Of a stretch of 64,000 nucleotides of DNA, positions 35,293-43,141 are shown in pieces (the stretch's first letter is position 1; each line of letters begins with the position of its first letter). Made by a program: the position numbers and the translations under genes. Source of the stretch: Tepidiformaceae bacterium. Its GTDB lineage: Bacteria; Chloroflexota; Dehalococcoidia; Tepidiformales; Tepidiformaceae. Location: positions 1,403,289-1,467,288 of the forward strand of contig OY282446.1 in assembly GCA_958295975.1 (NCBI GenBank), in the 5' to 3' direction. The notes under the pieces are model-generated. The model worked only from the letters and a program-made list of their open reading frames with translations. It searched no databases and had not been told where the DNA came from.

Positions 35293-35300
35293 GCGCGCCC

Positions 35301-36590
35301 TCAGACGAACAGGTGCAGCGGCATCTCGTCGGGCTGCACCGTCTCCCCCGAGGCGATCGCGTCCCGCCCCGCCAGCTCCCCCGCCACCCCCGGGCCGACC
35401 ACCACGTTGCGCCCCACCGTCATGCCCGCCGGAATGGCGGCGCGCTTGCCCACGATGGAGATGCCGCGGTTGACGATGTCGGGGCGCTCGCGGTTGGGCG
35501 GCGCCTCCGCCCCCGCGCCCACCACGGCCCCGCTCCCCACCGTCACCTCCTTGTCGAGGATGGCGCGGTCGACCACCGCCCCCGCGCGGATCACGCCGTC
35601 GTGGCAGACGATCGAGTCGCGCACCGCCGCCCCCGCCTCCACCACCACGCCCGGCGAGATCACGGAGCGCTCCACGGTCCCCTCGATGCGCGCCCCCGGC
35701 GAGATCAGGGCCGTGCGCGGGGCCGCGTCCGCCCCGAAACGCGCGGGCGCCAGCACCGGCCCCGAGGTTCGCAGGGGCGGGTCGTGGTTGGCCAGGCTCA
35801 GCGGCGGATGCGGGCCGGTCAGGTCCATGTTCGCCTGCCAGTAGGCCTCGATCGTGCCCACGTCGCGCCAGTAGTCCAGGTACTGGTAGCCGAACACGCG
35901 GCGGTTCGCGAAGATGCGCGGCACCACGTCCCCGCCGAAATCCCGCGCGCTCGCCTCGCCCAGTCCCGCGTCCTCCTGCAGCGCCTCGATCAGCGCCTCG
36001 CGGTTGAAGCAGTAGATGCCCATCGAGGCCCACGGCGAGCGCGGCCGCTCCGGCTTCTCCTGAAAGTCGACCACGCGCCCGCCCGCGTCCAGCTCCAGCA
36101 CGCCGAAGCGGCTCGCCTCCTCCGGCGGCACCGCGTACACGCCGATGGTCACGTCCGCCTGCTGCTGGCGGTGGTAGGCCACGAGGTTGCGGTACGACAT
36201 CAGGTAGACGTGGTCCGCCGACAGGATCAGCACCTCCTGCGCCCGCGACTGCGCGATCAGGTAGAGGTTCTGGTACACCGCGTCCGCCGTGCCCTGGTAC
36301 CAGTCCATGTCCGCCCGCCCCAGGTAGGGCTGCAGGATTTCGACGCGCCGGTCGGGCGTGTCCAGCCCCCACGCGCGCCCCGAGGCGATGTGGTTCACGA
36401 GCGAGCGCGGGCGGTACTGCGTGAGCACGGCCACGCGCGGAATGTCGCTGGCGGCGCAGTTGCTCAGCGCGAAATCGACGATGCGGTACTGCCCGCCGAA
36501 CACCACCGCCGGTTTCGCCCGCTGCTCGGAGAGCACGGACAGGCGGTCGCCCTGCCCGCCCGCGAGGATGAGCGCGAGCACGTTGTTCAT
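35301..36590 (-). CDS. glgC: Glucose-1-phosphate adenylyltransferase
   Basis: The 429-residue protein has the nucleotidyl-transfer N-terminus LALILAGGQGDRLSVLS, AKPAVVFGGQYRIVDFALSN, YQGTADAVYQNLY, LSADHVYLMSYR, VVDFQEKPE and YWRDVGTIEAYWQANMDL, then a left-handed beta-helix C-terminus with GARIEGTVERSVISPGV. It makes ADP-glucose for glycogen or trehalose. No other glg gene is adjacent. A TAGAAT box lies 6 nt before the ATG, implying a leaderless mRNA. Confidence 0.95.
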   Translation of the reverse strand: MNNVLALILAGGQGDRLSVLSEQRAKPAVVFGGQYRIVDFALSNCAASDIPRVAVLTQYRPRSLVNHIASGRAWGLDTPDRRVEILQPYLGRADMDWYQGTADAVYQNLYLIAQSRAQEVLILSADHVYLMSYRNLVAYHRQQQADVTIGVYAVPPEEASRFGVLELDAGGRVVDFQEKPERPRSPWASMGIYCFNREALIEALQEDAGLGEASARDFGGDVVPRIFANRRVFGYQYLDYWRDVGTIEAYWQANMDLTGPHPPLSLANHDPPLRTSGPVLAPARFGADAAPRTALISPGARIEGTVERSVISPGVVVEAGAAVRDSIVCHDGVIRAGAVVDRAILDKEVTVGSGAVVGAGAEAPPNRERPDIVNRGISIVGKRAAIPAGMTVGRNVVVGPGVAGELAGRDAIASGETVQPDEMPLHLFV

Positions 36591-36596
36591 GCCCGC

Positions 36597-36602
36597 ATTC
36601 TA
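36597..36602 (-). promoter_or_regulatory. -10 box of glgC, leaderless spacing
   Basis: The minus strand reads TAGAAT followed by exactly six bases and the glgC ATG. With initiation 6-7 nt downstream of the box, the mRNA would begin at the start codon. Confidence 0.6.
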
Positions 36603-36647
36603 GCCCCCGCCCGCGAGCGCCCGTGGCGTGCCCGCGCGGGCTGCCCT

Positions 36648-36653
36648 TAGACT
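36648..36653 (+). promoter_or_regulatory. -10 box before the membrane-anchored protein gene
   Basis: TAGACT lies nine bases before the GTG at 36663, on the strand opposite to glgC. The spacing allows at most a few leader bases. The 72-bp region 36591-36662 is therefore a divergent promoter. Confidence 0.5.
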
Positions 36654-36662
36654 GCCCCTCTC

Positions 36663-37580
36663 GTGACCGAGAACGCGCCGCGCCACCGCACTCCCCGCTG
36701 GGTGAAGTGGTTCGCCGGTATCTTCGCCGTCATCATCGCCCTCATGGTCCTCGTCGTCATCTTCGCTGAGGACGAGGAGTCCGGCGATGCCGCCCCCGCC
36801 GCTCCCACCGCCACGGAAACTGCTACGCCCACGATGGCCGTCACGTCCGTGCCAACCGCAACGCCTACGCCGACTCCTGCGCCGACGCCTGTCGTCGCCA
36901 TCTGCCCAGACGATTGGGATCTTGCCGGAGATGAGTTTTCCTATTACCCTGCCGAAAAATCTCGTCTTGATGCCATTTCTGATCACTGTGGGACGCTTTC
37001 CCCGATTGAGGGCGTATGCCCGGAAGATTACAGAAATGCAGGGAATGCATACACGTTTGATCCCGATGATACGTCCTTGGAAACAGCCGTGTTCGCGAAC
37101 TGTGGAAAAAGATTTCAGCGAGGCAGGTGGGTGACCAGGAGTGATCGTGATGTTGTAGACAGCAGCGTGACGATAAAATACGCTGTGCTTGGCGGTAAGT
37201 GGATAGGAACACCTGATTGGCTTGCCGATGATGAACCCACACTTGCTATTGGATGCTCTTCTAAGGCAGGGCTCCAGATTGCGGTCTTTGTTGGTGGTTA
37301 TATTTCTGCCGATATCTACACCGATGTAATCAAGGTGGAGTACTCATTCAATCGAACAGATGCCGCAGAAGGCGCGTGGAATCAGTCCACCAGTAATGAT
37401 GCTGTGGTTGTCCCTCGTCAGTCTCGAGCACACTTTGTGTCGAAGTTTCGTGCCAATTCCGAAGATGAGTTCGTGATCCGCTTTTATCAATTTGACCGTT
37501 CCGTTTATGGCACGGCATCCTTCAACCTCACGGGCATCGAGCTCCGTGTTGAGCCGGTGTTTGAGGCGTGCGGCTGGTGA
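36663..37580 (+). CDS. Membrane-anchored protein with Thr/Pro linker and VasI-like C-terminal domain
   Basis: The 305-residue protein has a single membrane helix at residues 13-34 (WFAGIFAVIIALMVLVVIF), an Ala/Thr/Pro linker (about 40-75) and a cysteine-containing outer part. The last 140 residues (LAIGCSSKAGLQIAVFVGG, VEYSFNRTDAAEGAW, FNLTGIELRVEPVFEACGW) resemble the widespread VasI-like beta domain that ends in a Cys-x-Trp. That resemblance is by eye and moderate. From about 36900 the G+C content is visibly lower than in flanking genes, suggesting acquired DNA. The GTG start follows a TAGACT box by nine bases. Confidence 0.7.
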   Translation: MTENAPRHRTPRWVKWFAGIFAVIIALMVLVVIFAEDEESGDAAPAAPTATETATPTMAVTSVPTATPTPTPAPTPVVAICPDDWDLAGDEFSYYPAEKSRLDAISDHCGTLSPIEGVCPEDYRNAGNAYTFDPDDTSLETAVFANCGKRFQRGRWVTRSDRDVVDSSVTIKYAVLGGKWIGTPDWLADDEPTLAIGCSSKAGLQIAVFVGGYISADIYTDVIKVEYSFNRTDAAEGAWNQSTSNDAVVVPRQSRAHFVSKFRANSEDEFVIRFYQFDRSVYGTASFNLTGIELRVEPVFEACGW

Positions 37581-37622
37581 CCATCACCCGGTCCTCGTCG
37601 TAGCCCCCGCGCCGCGAGCGGC

Positions 37623-37628
37623 TATGCT
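37623..37628 (+). promoter_or_regulatory. -10 box of nadE, leaderless spacing
   Basis: TATGCT is followed by GGGGCC and the nadE ATG. The same six-base spacer occurs before prfB. Confidence 0.6.
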
Positions 37629-37634
37629 GGGGCC

Positions 37635-39371
37635 ATGCGCTCGTGCCGCGTCGCCCTCGCCCAGATGAACGCCGCCGTCGGCGACATCGACGGCAACTGC
37701 GCGCGCATCCGCGAGGCCATCGCCGCCGCCCGCGAGGCTGGCTGCGCCATCGTCGCCTTCCCCGAACTGGCCGTCACCGGCTACCCGCCCGAGGACCTGC
37801 TCCTGCGCCGCGCCTTCTGCGAGGATTCGCGCGCCGCCGTCGCCGCCCTCGCCCCCGCCGCCGAGGGCGTCATCGCCGTCGTCGGCTTCGTCGACTGGCG
37901 CGACGGCGACCCCCGCAACGCCGCCGCCGTGCTCGCGGGCGGCCAGTGGCGCCACTCCTGCCACAAGCGCCGCCTGCCCAACTACGGCGTCTTCGACGAG
38001 GAGCGCTACTTCGCCGCCGGGCGCTCCGTGCCCGTCTACCGCGCGGGCGACCTCGCCTTCGGCGTGGCCATCTGCGAGGACCTCTGGTACCCCGGCCAGC
38101 CCCTCACCGGCATGGCCCTCGGCGGGGCCGAGCTCTGCGTCCACGTCAACGCCTCGCCCTACCACCGCGGACGCGCCGCCGACCGCGCCCGCATGCTGGC
38201 CACGCGCGCCATCGACAACCGCATCGCCATCGCCTACGTGAACGCCGTCGGTGGCCAGGACGAGCTCGTGTTCGACGGCGGCTCGATGGCGCTCGATGCG
38301 CGCGGCGAGGTGATCGCCGGCGGCCCCCAATTTCGCGAGGAGCTGGTCGTCGTGGACATCGACCTCGACGAGGCCGCGCGCCGCCGCCTGCACGATCCGC
38401 GCCGCCGCGCCGAGCTGCGCGAGGAGGGCGCCCTCGCCGAAGTGGAGCGCGTGGACCTCGGCGTCGCGCCCGACCTGCGCCCGCCGCCCGCGCCCCTGCG
38501 CCCCCGCGCCGCCCCCCTCGCCCCCGAAGCCGAGGTGTGGGAGGCGCTCACGCTGGGCACGCGCGACTACCTCGCCAAGACCGGCTTCACGCGCGCCTTC
38601 GTGGGCCTCTCCGGCGGCATCGACTCCAGCGTCGTGGCCGCCGTCGCCGCCGACGCCCTCGGCCCCGCCAACGTCACCGGCGTCTCCATGCCCAGCCGCT
38701 ACTCCAGCGACCACAGCCGCGCCGACGCCCGCGCCCTCGCCGCCAACCTCGGCGTCGAGCTGCTGGATGTCCCCATCGAGCCCGCGCACGCGGCCATGCT
38801 GGAGATGCTGGCCGAACCGTTCGCGGGCACGGAGCCCGGCCTCGCCGAGGAGAACCTGCAGTCCCGCCAGCGCGGCAACGTGCTCATGAGCCTCGCCAAC
38901 AAGTTCGGCGCGCTCGTCCTCACCACCGGCAACAAGAGCGAGATGGCCACCGGCTACGCCACCCTCTACGGCGACATGGCGGGCGGCTTCGCCGTGCTCA
39001 AGGACGTGCCCAAGACGCTCGTTCAGGCCCTCGCCCGCTGGCGCAACGCCGCCGCCGGACGCGCCCTCATCCCCGAATCCGTCATCGCCAAGCCCCCCAG
39101 CGCCGAGCTGCGCCCCGACCAGTTCGACGCCGACTCCCTGCCCCCCTACGAGACGCTCGACCCCATCCTCGAGGCCTACGTGGAGCACGACCTCGGCGGC
39201 CCCGAAATCGTCGCTCTCGGCCACGACGAGGCCACCGTGCGCCGCGTCCTCGCGCTGGTGGACCGCAACGAGTACAAGCGCCGCCAGGCCCCGCCGGGCG
39301 TCAAGATCACGCCGCGCGCCTTCGGGCGCGACCGCCGCCTGCCCATCGCCAACCGCTACCGTGCCTGGTAG
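37635..39371 (+). CDS. nadE: Glutamine-dependent NAD+ synthetase
   Basis: The 578-residue protein joins a nitrilase-fold glutaminase and an ATP-dependent synthetase. The glutaminase triad is visible: Glu in VAFPELAVTGYPPED, Lys in HKRRLPNYGVFDEERYF and Cys in VAICEDLWYPG. The synthetase part has the PP-loop VGLSGGIDSSVVA, ENLQSRQRGN, TTGNKSEMATGYATLYGDM and a C-terminal EYKRRQAPPGVKIT. It makes NAD+ from the deamido form. It is housekeeping DNA inside an accessory zone. Confidence 0.96.
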   Translation: MRSCRVALAQMNAAVGDIDGNCARIREAIAAAREAGCAIVAFPELAVTGYPPEDLLLRRAFCEDSRAAVAALAPAAEGVIAVVGFVDWRDGDPRNAAAVLAGGQWRHSCHKRRLPNYGVFDEERYFAAGRSVPVYRAGDLAFGVAICEDLWYPGQPLTGMALGGAELCVHVNASPYHRGRAADRARMLATRAIDNRIAIAYVNAVGGQDELVFDGGSMALDARGEVIAGGPQFREELVVVDIDLDEAARRRLHDPRRRAELREEGALAEVERVDLGVAPDLRPPPAPLRPRAAPLAPEAEVWEALTLGTRDYLAKTGFTRAFVGLSGGIDSSVVAAVAADALGPANVTGVSMPSRYSSDHSRADARALAANLGVELLDVPIEPAHAAMLEMLAEPFAGTEPGLAEENLQSRQRGNVLMSLANKFGALVLTTGNKSEMATGYATLYGDMAGGFAVLKDVPKTLVQALARWRNAAAGRALIPESVIAKPPSAELRPDQFDADSLPPYETLDPILEAYVEHDLGGPEIVALGHDEATVRRVLALVDRNEYKRRQAPPGVKITPRAFGRDRRLPIANRYRAW

Positions 39372-39380
39372 CCCCGCCTG

Positions 39381-39386
39381 TACGAT
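39381..39386 (+). promoter_or_regulatory. -10 box of HEPN cassette 1, leaderless spacing
   Basis: TACGAT is followed by GGGCGC and the ATG at 39393. The same box and spacer precede cassette 2. Confidence 0.6.
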
Positions 39387-39392
39387 GGGCGC

Positions 39393-39830
39393 ATGGACGC
39401 GCGCCTCGAACAGACGCCCCCCGTGCGCGACTTCGCCCTCGCCATCGGCGAGTGGCTGCTCGCGCAACGCTTCGGCGCCATCACCCCCCTCGCCTTCCGC
39501 TACCGCCTGTGGGAGTCGCGCGATCCCTGCCCCGGTGAGCTCCCGCATGTCGTCATCGACCTCCTCGTGAACGACCCGCCGCCCCCTCCGCCGGAGTGGC
39601 ATCGTCTGAAGGACATGAAGAAGAAGGACATGAGCCTCGCCGAAATCGGGGAATGGGCGCAGGGCCAGATCTGGCCGCGCGCCGACATGGACGCCGTGCG
39701 CGAGGCGACCGAGGCGTACGCCGCCGGGGTTGGCGTGCCGGGCGGGATCGACCGGACTTGGCCGGTCCATGTGAACCTCGTCGGCTGTTCGGATGCGGGG
39801 GAATGCGGGTTCCCGGCGGTCAATGACTGA
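39393..39830 (+). CDS. Unknown partner protein, HEPN cassette 1
   Basis: The 145-residue protein matches no family I know. Its first 37 residues (MDARLEQTPPVRDFALAIGE...) are identical to those of the cassette 2 copy; after that only scattered blocks such as VIDLLVNDPP and W/EWAQ are shared. It has no nucleotidyltransferase GSx10DxD motif, so it is not the MNT partner usual for HEPN toxins, and no obvious DNA-binding motif. The charged KDMKKKDM stretch and a final DAGECGF are specific to this copy. Its stop overlaps the next start by 8 bp, so the two are translated together. Confidence 0.75.
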   Translation: MDARLEQTPPVRDFALAIGEWLLAQRFGAITPLAFRYRLWESRDPCPGELPHVVIDLLVNDPPPPPPEWHRLKDMKKKDMSLAEIGEWAQGQIWPRADMDAVREATEAYAAGVGVPGGIDRTWPVHVNLVGCSDAGECGFPAVND

Positions 39831-40329
39831 TCCGTCCGGGCCGGACAACGATCCCGATGGGCTCTTTCCCATCGATCCCCATGACCTGCTCCGCCATGCG
39901 GCGGTCGTTACCGATGTCCTGCCCGGGCGAACCGACACCGACTACCGGCGCGCCGTCTCCGCCGCCTACTACGCCCTCTACCACGCGCTCACCCTCCGCG
40001 CGGTCGCGCTCGGCGATCCATCCGGGCGGTACGACGCGGTTCGCCGCTTCAGGCACTGGCATCTCAGGAGGGTTGCCCGCGCGGTGATTGACGGCAGTGC
40101 TGCGGGCGATGGGCAGGTGGAACGTGTTGCCCGCGTCCTGCGGTTTCTTCAGACCGAGCGGGAACATGCCGACTACAACCACCGGGAGCGCTTCACGCAA
40201 CGCCGTGCACACGATGCCATTGGCGCCGCCACTGCCGCCGTTGCCACTCTTGCGGACCCCGCCTTCACCGCGGGCGATGGTGGCCAGTCCCTCCTGCGCC
40301 AGCTCGCCGCCCTCCCCGCCGCCCCGTAG
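39823..40329 (+). CDS. HEPN-like protein, cassette 1
   Basis: The 168-residue helical protein has TDYRRAVSAAYYALYHALTL, the pattern of UPF0332-type HEPN proteins (AxxxAYYAxFH), and RFRHWHLRRVAR. Near residue 118, REHADYNH gives an Rx6H motif like the RNase motif of HEPN toxins, conserved in the cassette 2 copy. HEPN domains often form toxin-antitoxin or defence RNases, and that role is an inference here. It begins within the partner gene's stop region, 8-bp overlap, typical of toxin-antitoxin operons. The C-terminal GQSLLRQLAALPAAP is shared by both copies. Confidence 0.75.
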   Translation: MTDPSGPDNDPDGLFPIDPHDLLRHAAVVTDVLPGRTDTDYRRAVSAAYYALYHALTLRAVALGDPSGRYDAVRRFRHWHLRRVARAVIDGSAAGDGQVERVARVLRFLQTEREHADYNHRERFTQRRAHDAIGAATAAVATLADPAFTAGDGGQSLLRQLAALPAAP

Positions 40330-40339
40330 CCCCGCCCTG

Positions 40340-40345
40340 TACGAT
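40340..40345 (+). promoter_or_regulatory. -10 box of HEPN cassette 2, leaderless spacing
   Basis: TACGAT followed by GGGCGC and the ATG at 40352, a copy of the cassette 1 promoter. The box lies 11 bp after the stop of the cassette 1 HEPN gene. Confidence 0.6.
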
Positions 40346-40351
40346 GGGCGC

Positions 40352-40804
40352 ATGGACGCGCGCCTCGAACAGACGCCCCCCGTGCGCGATTTCGCCCTCG
40401 CCATCGGCGAGTGGCTGCTCGCGCAACGCTTTGGCGCCATCACCCCCCTCGCCTTCCGCTACCACTTGTGGGAGTCGTACGAGGAGTGTCCTCACGAAAT
40501 CCCCCCGCACATCGTCATCGATCTGCTCGTGAACGACCCCCCGTCCCCCTCGCCGCAGTGGCTCGACCTGAGCGAGGAGGAGCGCGCCGCGCGCCCCATC
40601 CGCGAGTGGGCGCAGCAGGGATGCTGGCCGTTCGCGGACATGGATGCGCTGGAAGAGGCCGCGCGCGAACGCGCGAACGCGCTCGGCGTGCCGGACGCGC
40701 TCGACGATGCCTGGCCAGTCGAGGTGGACCTGTTCGGGCGCACCGAGGCGAAGAAGATGGGGATGCGGTTCCCCCATGTCGCCAGCGAAGCGGTCGCGCG
40801 CTAG
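40352..40804 (+). CDS. Unknown partner protein, HEPN cassette 2
   Basis: The 150-residue paralogue of the gene at 39393 is identical over the first 37 residues, then diverges (HLWESYEECPHE, IREWAQQGCWPFADMDALEE, WPVEVDLFGRTEAKK). Conserved points outside the N-terminus are VIDLLVNDPP, WAQ, W/WP.ADMDA and WPV.V.L.G, which may mark the functional core. The start is fixed by identity with the first copy. The TAG stop is directly followed by the GTG of the second HEPN gene. Confidence 0.75.
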   Translation: MDARLEQTPPVRDFALAIGEWLLAQRFGAITPLAFRYHLWESYEECPHEIPPHIVIDLLVNDPPSPSPQWLDLSEEERAARPIREWAQQGCWPFADMDALEEAARERANALGVPDALDDAWPVEVDLFGRTEAKKMGMRFPHVASEAVAR

Positions 40805-41296
40805 GTGCGGCCGGACGGCGAACCCGAATACCTCTCGCCCATCGACCCGTATGCCCTGCTCCGCCATGCGCGTCGGCGCATCAATGCGCCGGACGCGGAG
40901 GAGACCGACTACCGGCGCGCCGTCTCCGACGCCTACTATGCGCTGTACCACGCCGTTACGCTGCTCGCCGCTCCCGTCCTGTCGTCCACCGATGATCCCC
41001 TCGAACCGTACCGGCGAATCCGACGGTTCAGGCACTGGCATCTTCGCGATGCCGCCGAGGAGGCGCGGGAGAGCGCCGACGGGCAGGTGCGAATAGTTGC
41101 GCGGGCGATTCTGCGCCTGCACGCCCGGCGGATGGCCGCTGACTACAGTCACCTTGCCCGCTTTACGCAGGTGCGCGCGAGGCGGCTCATCGGTCAGGCG
41201 GAAGCCGCCGTGGAGGCCGTCACGGCCCCGGCCTTCACCGCGGGCGGCGGCCAGTCCCTCCTGCGCCAGCTCGCCGCCCTCCCCGCGGCCCCGTAG
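40805..41296 (+). CDS. HEPN-like protein, cassette 2
   Basis: The 163-residue paralogue of the protein at 39823 keeps PIDPYALLRHA, TDYRRAVSDAYYALYHAVTL, RRFRHWHLRD, and ARRMAADYSHLARFTQVRA, in which RMAADYSH repeats the Rx6H motif. Conservation of exactly these blocks while the rest has changed suggests both copies are under selection. The GTG start abuts the stop of its partner with no gap. The final GGGQSLLRQLAALPAAP repeats the cassette 1 ending. Confidence 0.75.
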   Translation: MRPDGEPEYLSPIDPYALLRHARRRINAPDAEETDYRRAVSDAYYALYHAVTLLAAPVLSSTDDPLEPYRRIRRFRHWHLRDAAEEARESADGQVRIVARAILRLHARRMAADYSHLARFTQVRARRLIGQAEAAVEAVTAPAFTAGGGQSLLRQLAALPAAP

Positions 41297-41476
41297 CCCC
41301 GCCCGCGCCCACGCGGTAGACTACGCTCCAACGACGACCGGACCCGGAACAGGGGGCTGCGTGGTGGCTGGCCTCGCGGGACCGCAGTGGCGTGTGAAGC
41401 GTCGATGCGTTCCTTGCGAAACGCAGGCTCTTGGCGTAGCCTTACTTGAGAGACAGGAAGGAGAGACAGGAAGGCA
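41297..41476 (+). promoter_or_regulatory. Intergenic leader with two -10-like boxes and a hairpin
   Basis: This 180-bp gap holds TAGACT (41317-41322), a hairpin TGCGTT / AACGCA (41406-41425) and TAGCCT (41437-41442). Just before the next ATG a doubled GAGACAGGAAG precedes GGAAGG, a strong ribosome site. If the first box is used the leader would be about 150 nt. No coding frame is convincing here. Confidence 0.4.
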
Positions 41477-41986
41477 ATGGACATCGGAAAGTACTACCGC
41501 GTTGGTGACGTCCCTGAAAACATCGACAGCTTCCACTGTGGTTATGACTGGCAGGGGCGCCTGTTTGTCGGTGGAGCTTGGGACCAGTGCGTTGAAGAGT
41601 GTGCTGAGGACGCTGTGGGAGCTGTGCGTTGTGATTACGGAGTTATCATTGAGTGGGATCGTGTCAATGGTCTCCTCAACTCTCATCGCATCGCCCACGT
41701 TTCGCCTGTCAGTGACGTCGAGGCGGTCCCCGAGGACGAGACTGACTGGAACCCCAGCGCGTGGCATGGCCATTGCTGGTTCTGCAGCTGGGATGGTCCG
41801 AGCCGTGATTCTGAAGAGCAGGCTCACTATGACTGCCTGCGGCATTCGGATGACCCCCGGCTGTTTTCTGGAGATCGTACGCCGACTCAAGGGTGGTGGC
41901 AGTCCAGCGATGGGCAGCGGAAGTTCTTGGGTTATGGTAGTACGCTTCCTGGTACCGGACTCACGTGGACGAGACCCTCACCGTAA
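41477..41986 (+). CDS. Cys/His-rich small protein of unknown function
   Basis: The 169-residue protein has no family I recognise. Its centre reads WHGHCWFCSWDG followed by HYDCLRH, giving a His/Cys spacing (HxHCxxC...HxxC) that could bind a metal such as zinc. Aromatic and acidic residues are frequent. It lacks a signal peptide. Base composition is well below that of neighbours, suggesting recent acquisition. A GGAAGG lies 2 bases before the ATG with a longer purine-rich tract upstream. Confidence 0.6.
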   Translation: MDIGKYYRVGDVPENIDSFHCGYDWQGRLFVGGAWDQCVEECAEDAVGAVRCDYGVIIEWDRVNGLLNSHRIAHVSPVSDVEAVPEDETDWNPSAWHGHCWFCSWDGPSRDSEEQAHYDCLRHSDDPRLFSGDRTPTQGWWQSSDGQRKFLGYGSTLPGTGLTWTRPSP

Positions 41987-42083
41987 CTCGAAACGCCGCG
42001 GACACCCTGCTGGTGGTACTCGCTGGCGGACCTCCTCGCGCTCGGCTGGGCGAGCATAGGGGTGTGCTCGAAAGGAAGCACCC

Positions 42084-43058
42084 ATGAGGAATATCATTGT
42101 CAGGATGGTGGCGGCGCTGGTCGTTGCCCCCTTGCTGCTCTCCGCGTGTAGCGGCAGCGGGGTGGAGTCTCCGACGGCTACGCCCACCGCCACGCCTACG
42201 GCCACGGCCACGGCCACGGCCACGGCCACCGCCACGCCCACGCCTACCGCCACGGCCACGCCCACGCCCACGCCTACCGCCACGGCCACGCCCACGCCCA
42301 CGCCTACCGCCACGCCCACGCCCACGCCTACGGCCACGCCCACGCCCACGGCTACGCCCACCGCCACGCCCACGCCCACGGCTACGCCCACCGCCACGCC
42401 CACGCCCACGGCTACGCCCACCGCCACGCTCACGCTCAAGTGTCAGCCTGCCGCATCCATACTGCAGCTAACAGACAAGAACTCTTGGTACATACGCTAT
42501 GGGCAAGAACGAAATCATGCAGACCCGTACTCCAATATCTCCTATTCTGTCGAGCTCTTCAGTGAGTTACAGCTGGGCGGCCACATTTACCGCGTGAGGG
42601 CAGAGATAGCACGTGGATCGCGCACGGATGGTGTTTACGTGAACCACGTATACATCATCATCTCCAGTGATAGCGCCCCCGTCATGCTGGACGACATCAT
42701 GCTGGATGACATCACTCCGCGTATCAGCATTTTCTTCCAATGGTTTGACGAAACACTTAAACCGGGAGAACCAGGTGAGTGGACAGAGGTCGACCGATCT
42801 CGTGGCTGGCCAATTGAAGGCTGGGCAGGAAGATGGGAACAGCACGGTGACACAGTGCGTGCAATGGCCATCAAGCACAAAAGGCTCGAATATTATAACG
42901 GGCACGGGCATAGCCCGGTGTTTAGCACCATCGACACATGGGTATGGGGCCTACGGCTTCACGAGCCCACCGTTGATGACACTCTCAGCTGGATGCCCGT
43001 GGTGTGCGATTCGCCACCACCGCCGCAGGCCACGACACCGCCACAGGCCACGAGATGA
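42084..43058 (+). CDS. Lipoprotein with long Thr-Pro/Ala linker
   Basis: The 324-residue protein has a type II signal with lipobox LLSAC (Cys22), then about 90 residues of repeating TPTA/TPTP, then a 190-residue outer domain ([52 protein letters not shown]) that I do not recognise. The linker should hold the domain away from the membrane, across the envelope. The outer-domain DNA is of lower G+C. GAAAGGAAG precedes the ATG. Confidence 0.75.
   Translation: MRNIIVRMVAALVVAPLLLSACSGSGVESPTATPTATPTATATATATATATPTPTATATPTPTPTATATPTPTPTATPTPTPTATPTPTATPTATPTPTATPTATPTPTATPTATLTLKCQPAASILQLTDKNSWYIRYGQERNHADPYSNISYSVELFSELQLGGHIYRVRAEIARGSRTDGVYVNHVYIIISSDSAPVMLDDIMLDDITPRISIFFQWFDETLKPGEPGEWTEVDRSRGWPIEGWAGRWEQHGDTVRAMAIKHKRLEYYNGHGHSPVFSTIDTWVWGLRLHEPTVDDTLSWMPVVCDSPPPPQATTPPQATR
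42170..42438 (+). repeat. Hexamer-based tandem repeat inside the lipoprotein gene
   Basis: About 45 units of a 6-bp theme (ACSSCC, Thr-Pro or Thr-Ala) form higher-order blocks such as ACGGCTACGCCCACCGCC. Because units are multiples of six bases, slippage would change the linker length without breaking the frame. Confidence 0.9.
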
Positions 43059-43141
43059 CCGCTGGCGCAACCCCCGTATGAAAACGCGCCATGATCCAAG
43101 ACCTCACCATCCCCGCTATTCCGCAAACAAGTTCACAGTCG

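Larger units (their letters stand above)
39369..41303 (+). repeat. Tandem duplication of a two-gene cassette
   Basis: About 135 bp at 39369-39503 recur at 40327-40463 with only a few changes, covering the promoter box, the spacer and the first 37 codons of the first gene. About 75 bp at 40261-40335 recur at 41231-41303, covering the last codons of the second gene and the bases after it. The middles have diverged strongly. The whole gene pair is thus present twice in direct orientation, about 960 bp apart. Confidence 0.9.

Noticed and set aside
39393-40804. Partner proteins as MNT-type nucleotidyltransferase antitoxins
   Set aside because: Neither copy has the GSx10DxD motif or the expected fold pattern, so the common HEPN/MNT pairing does not apply.
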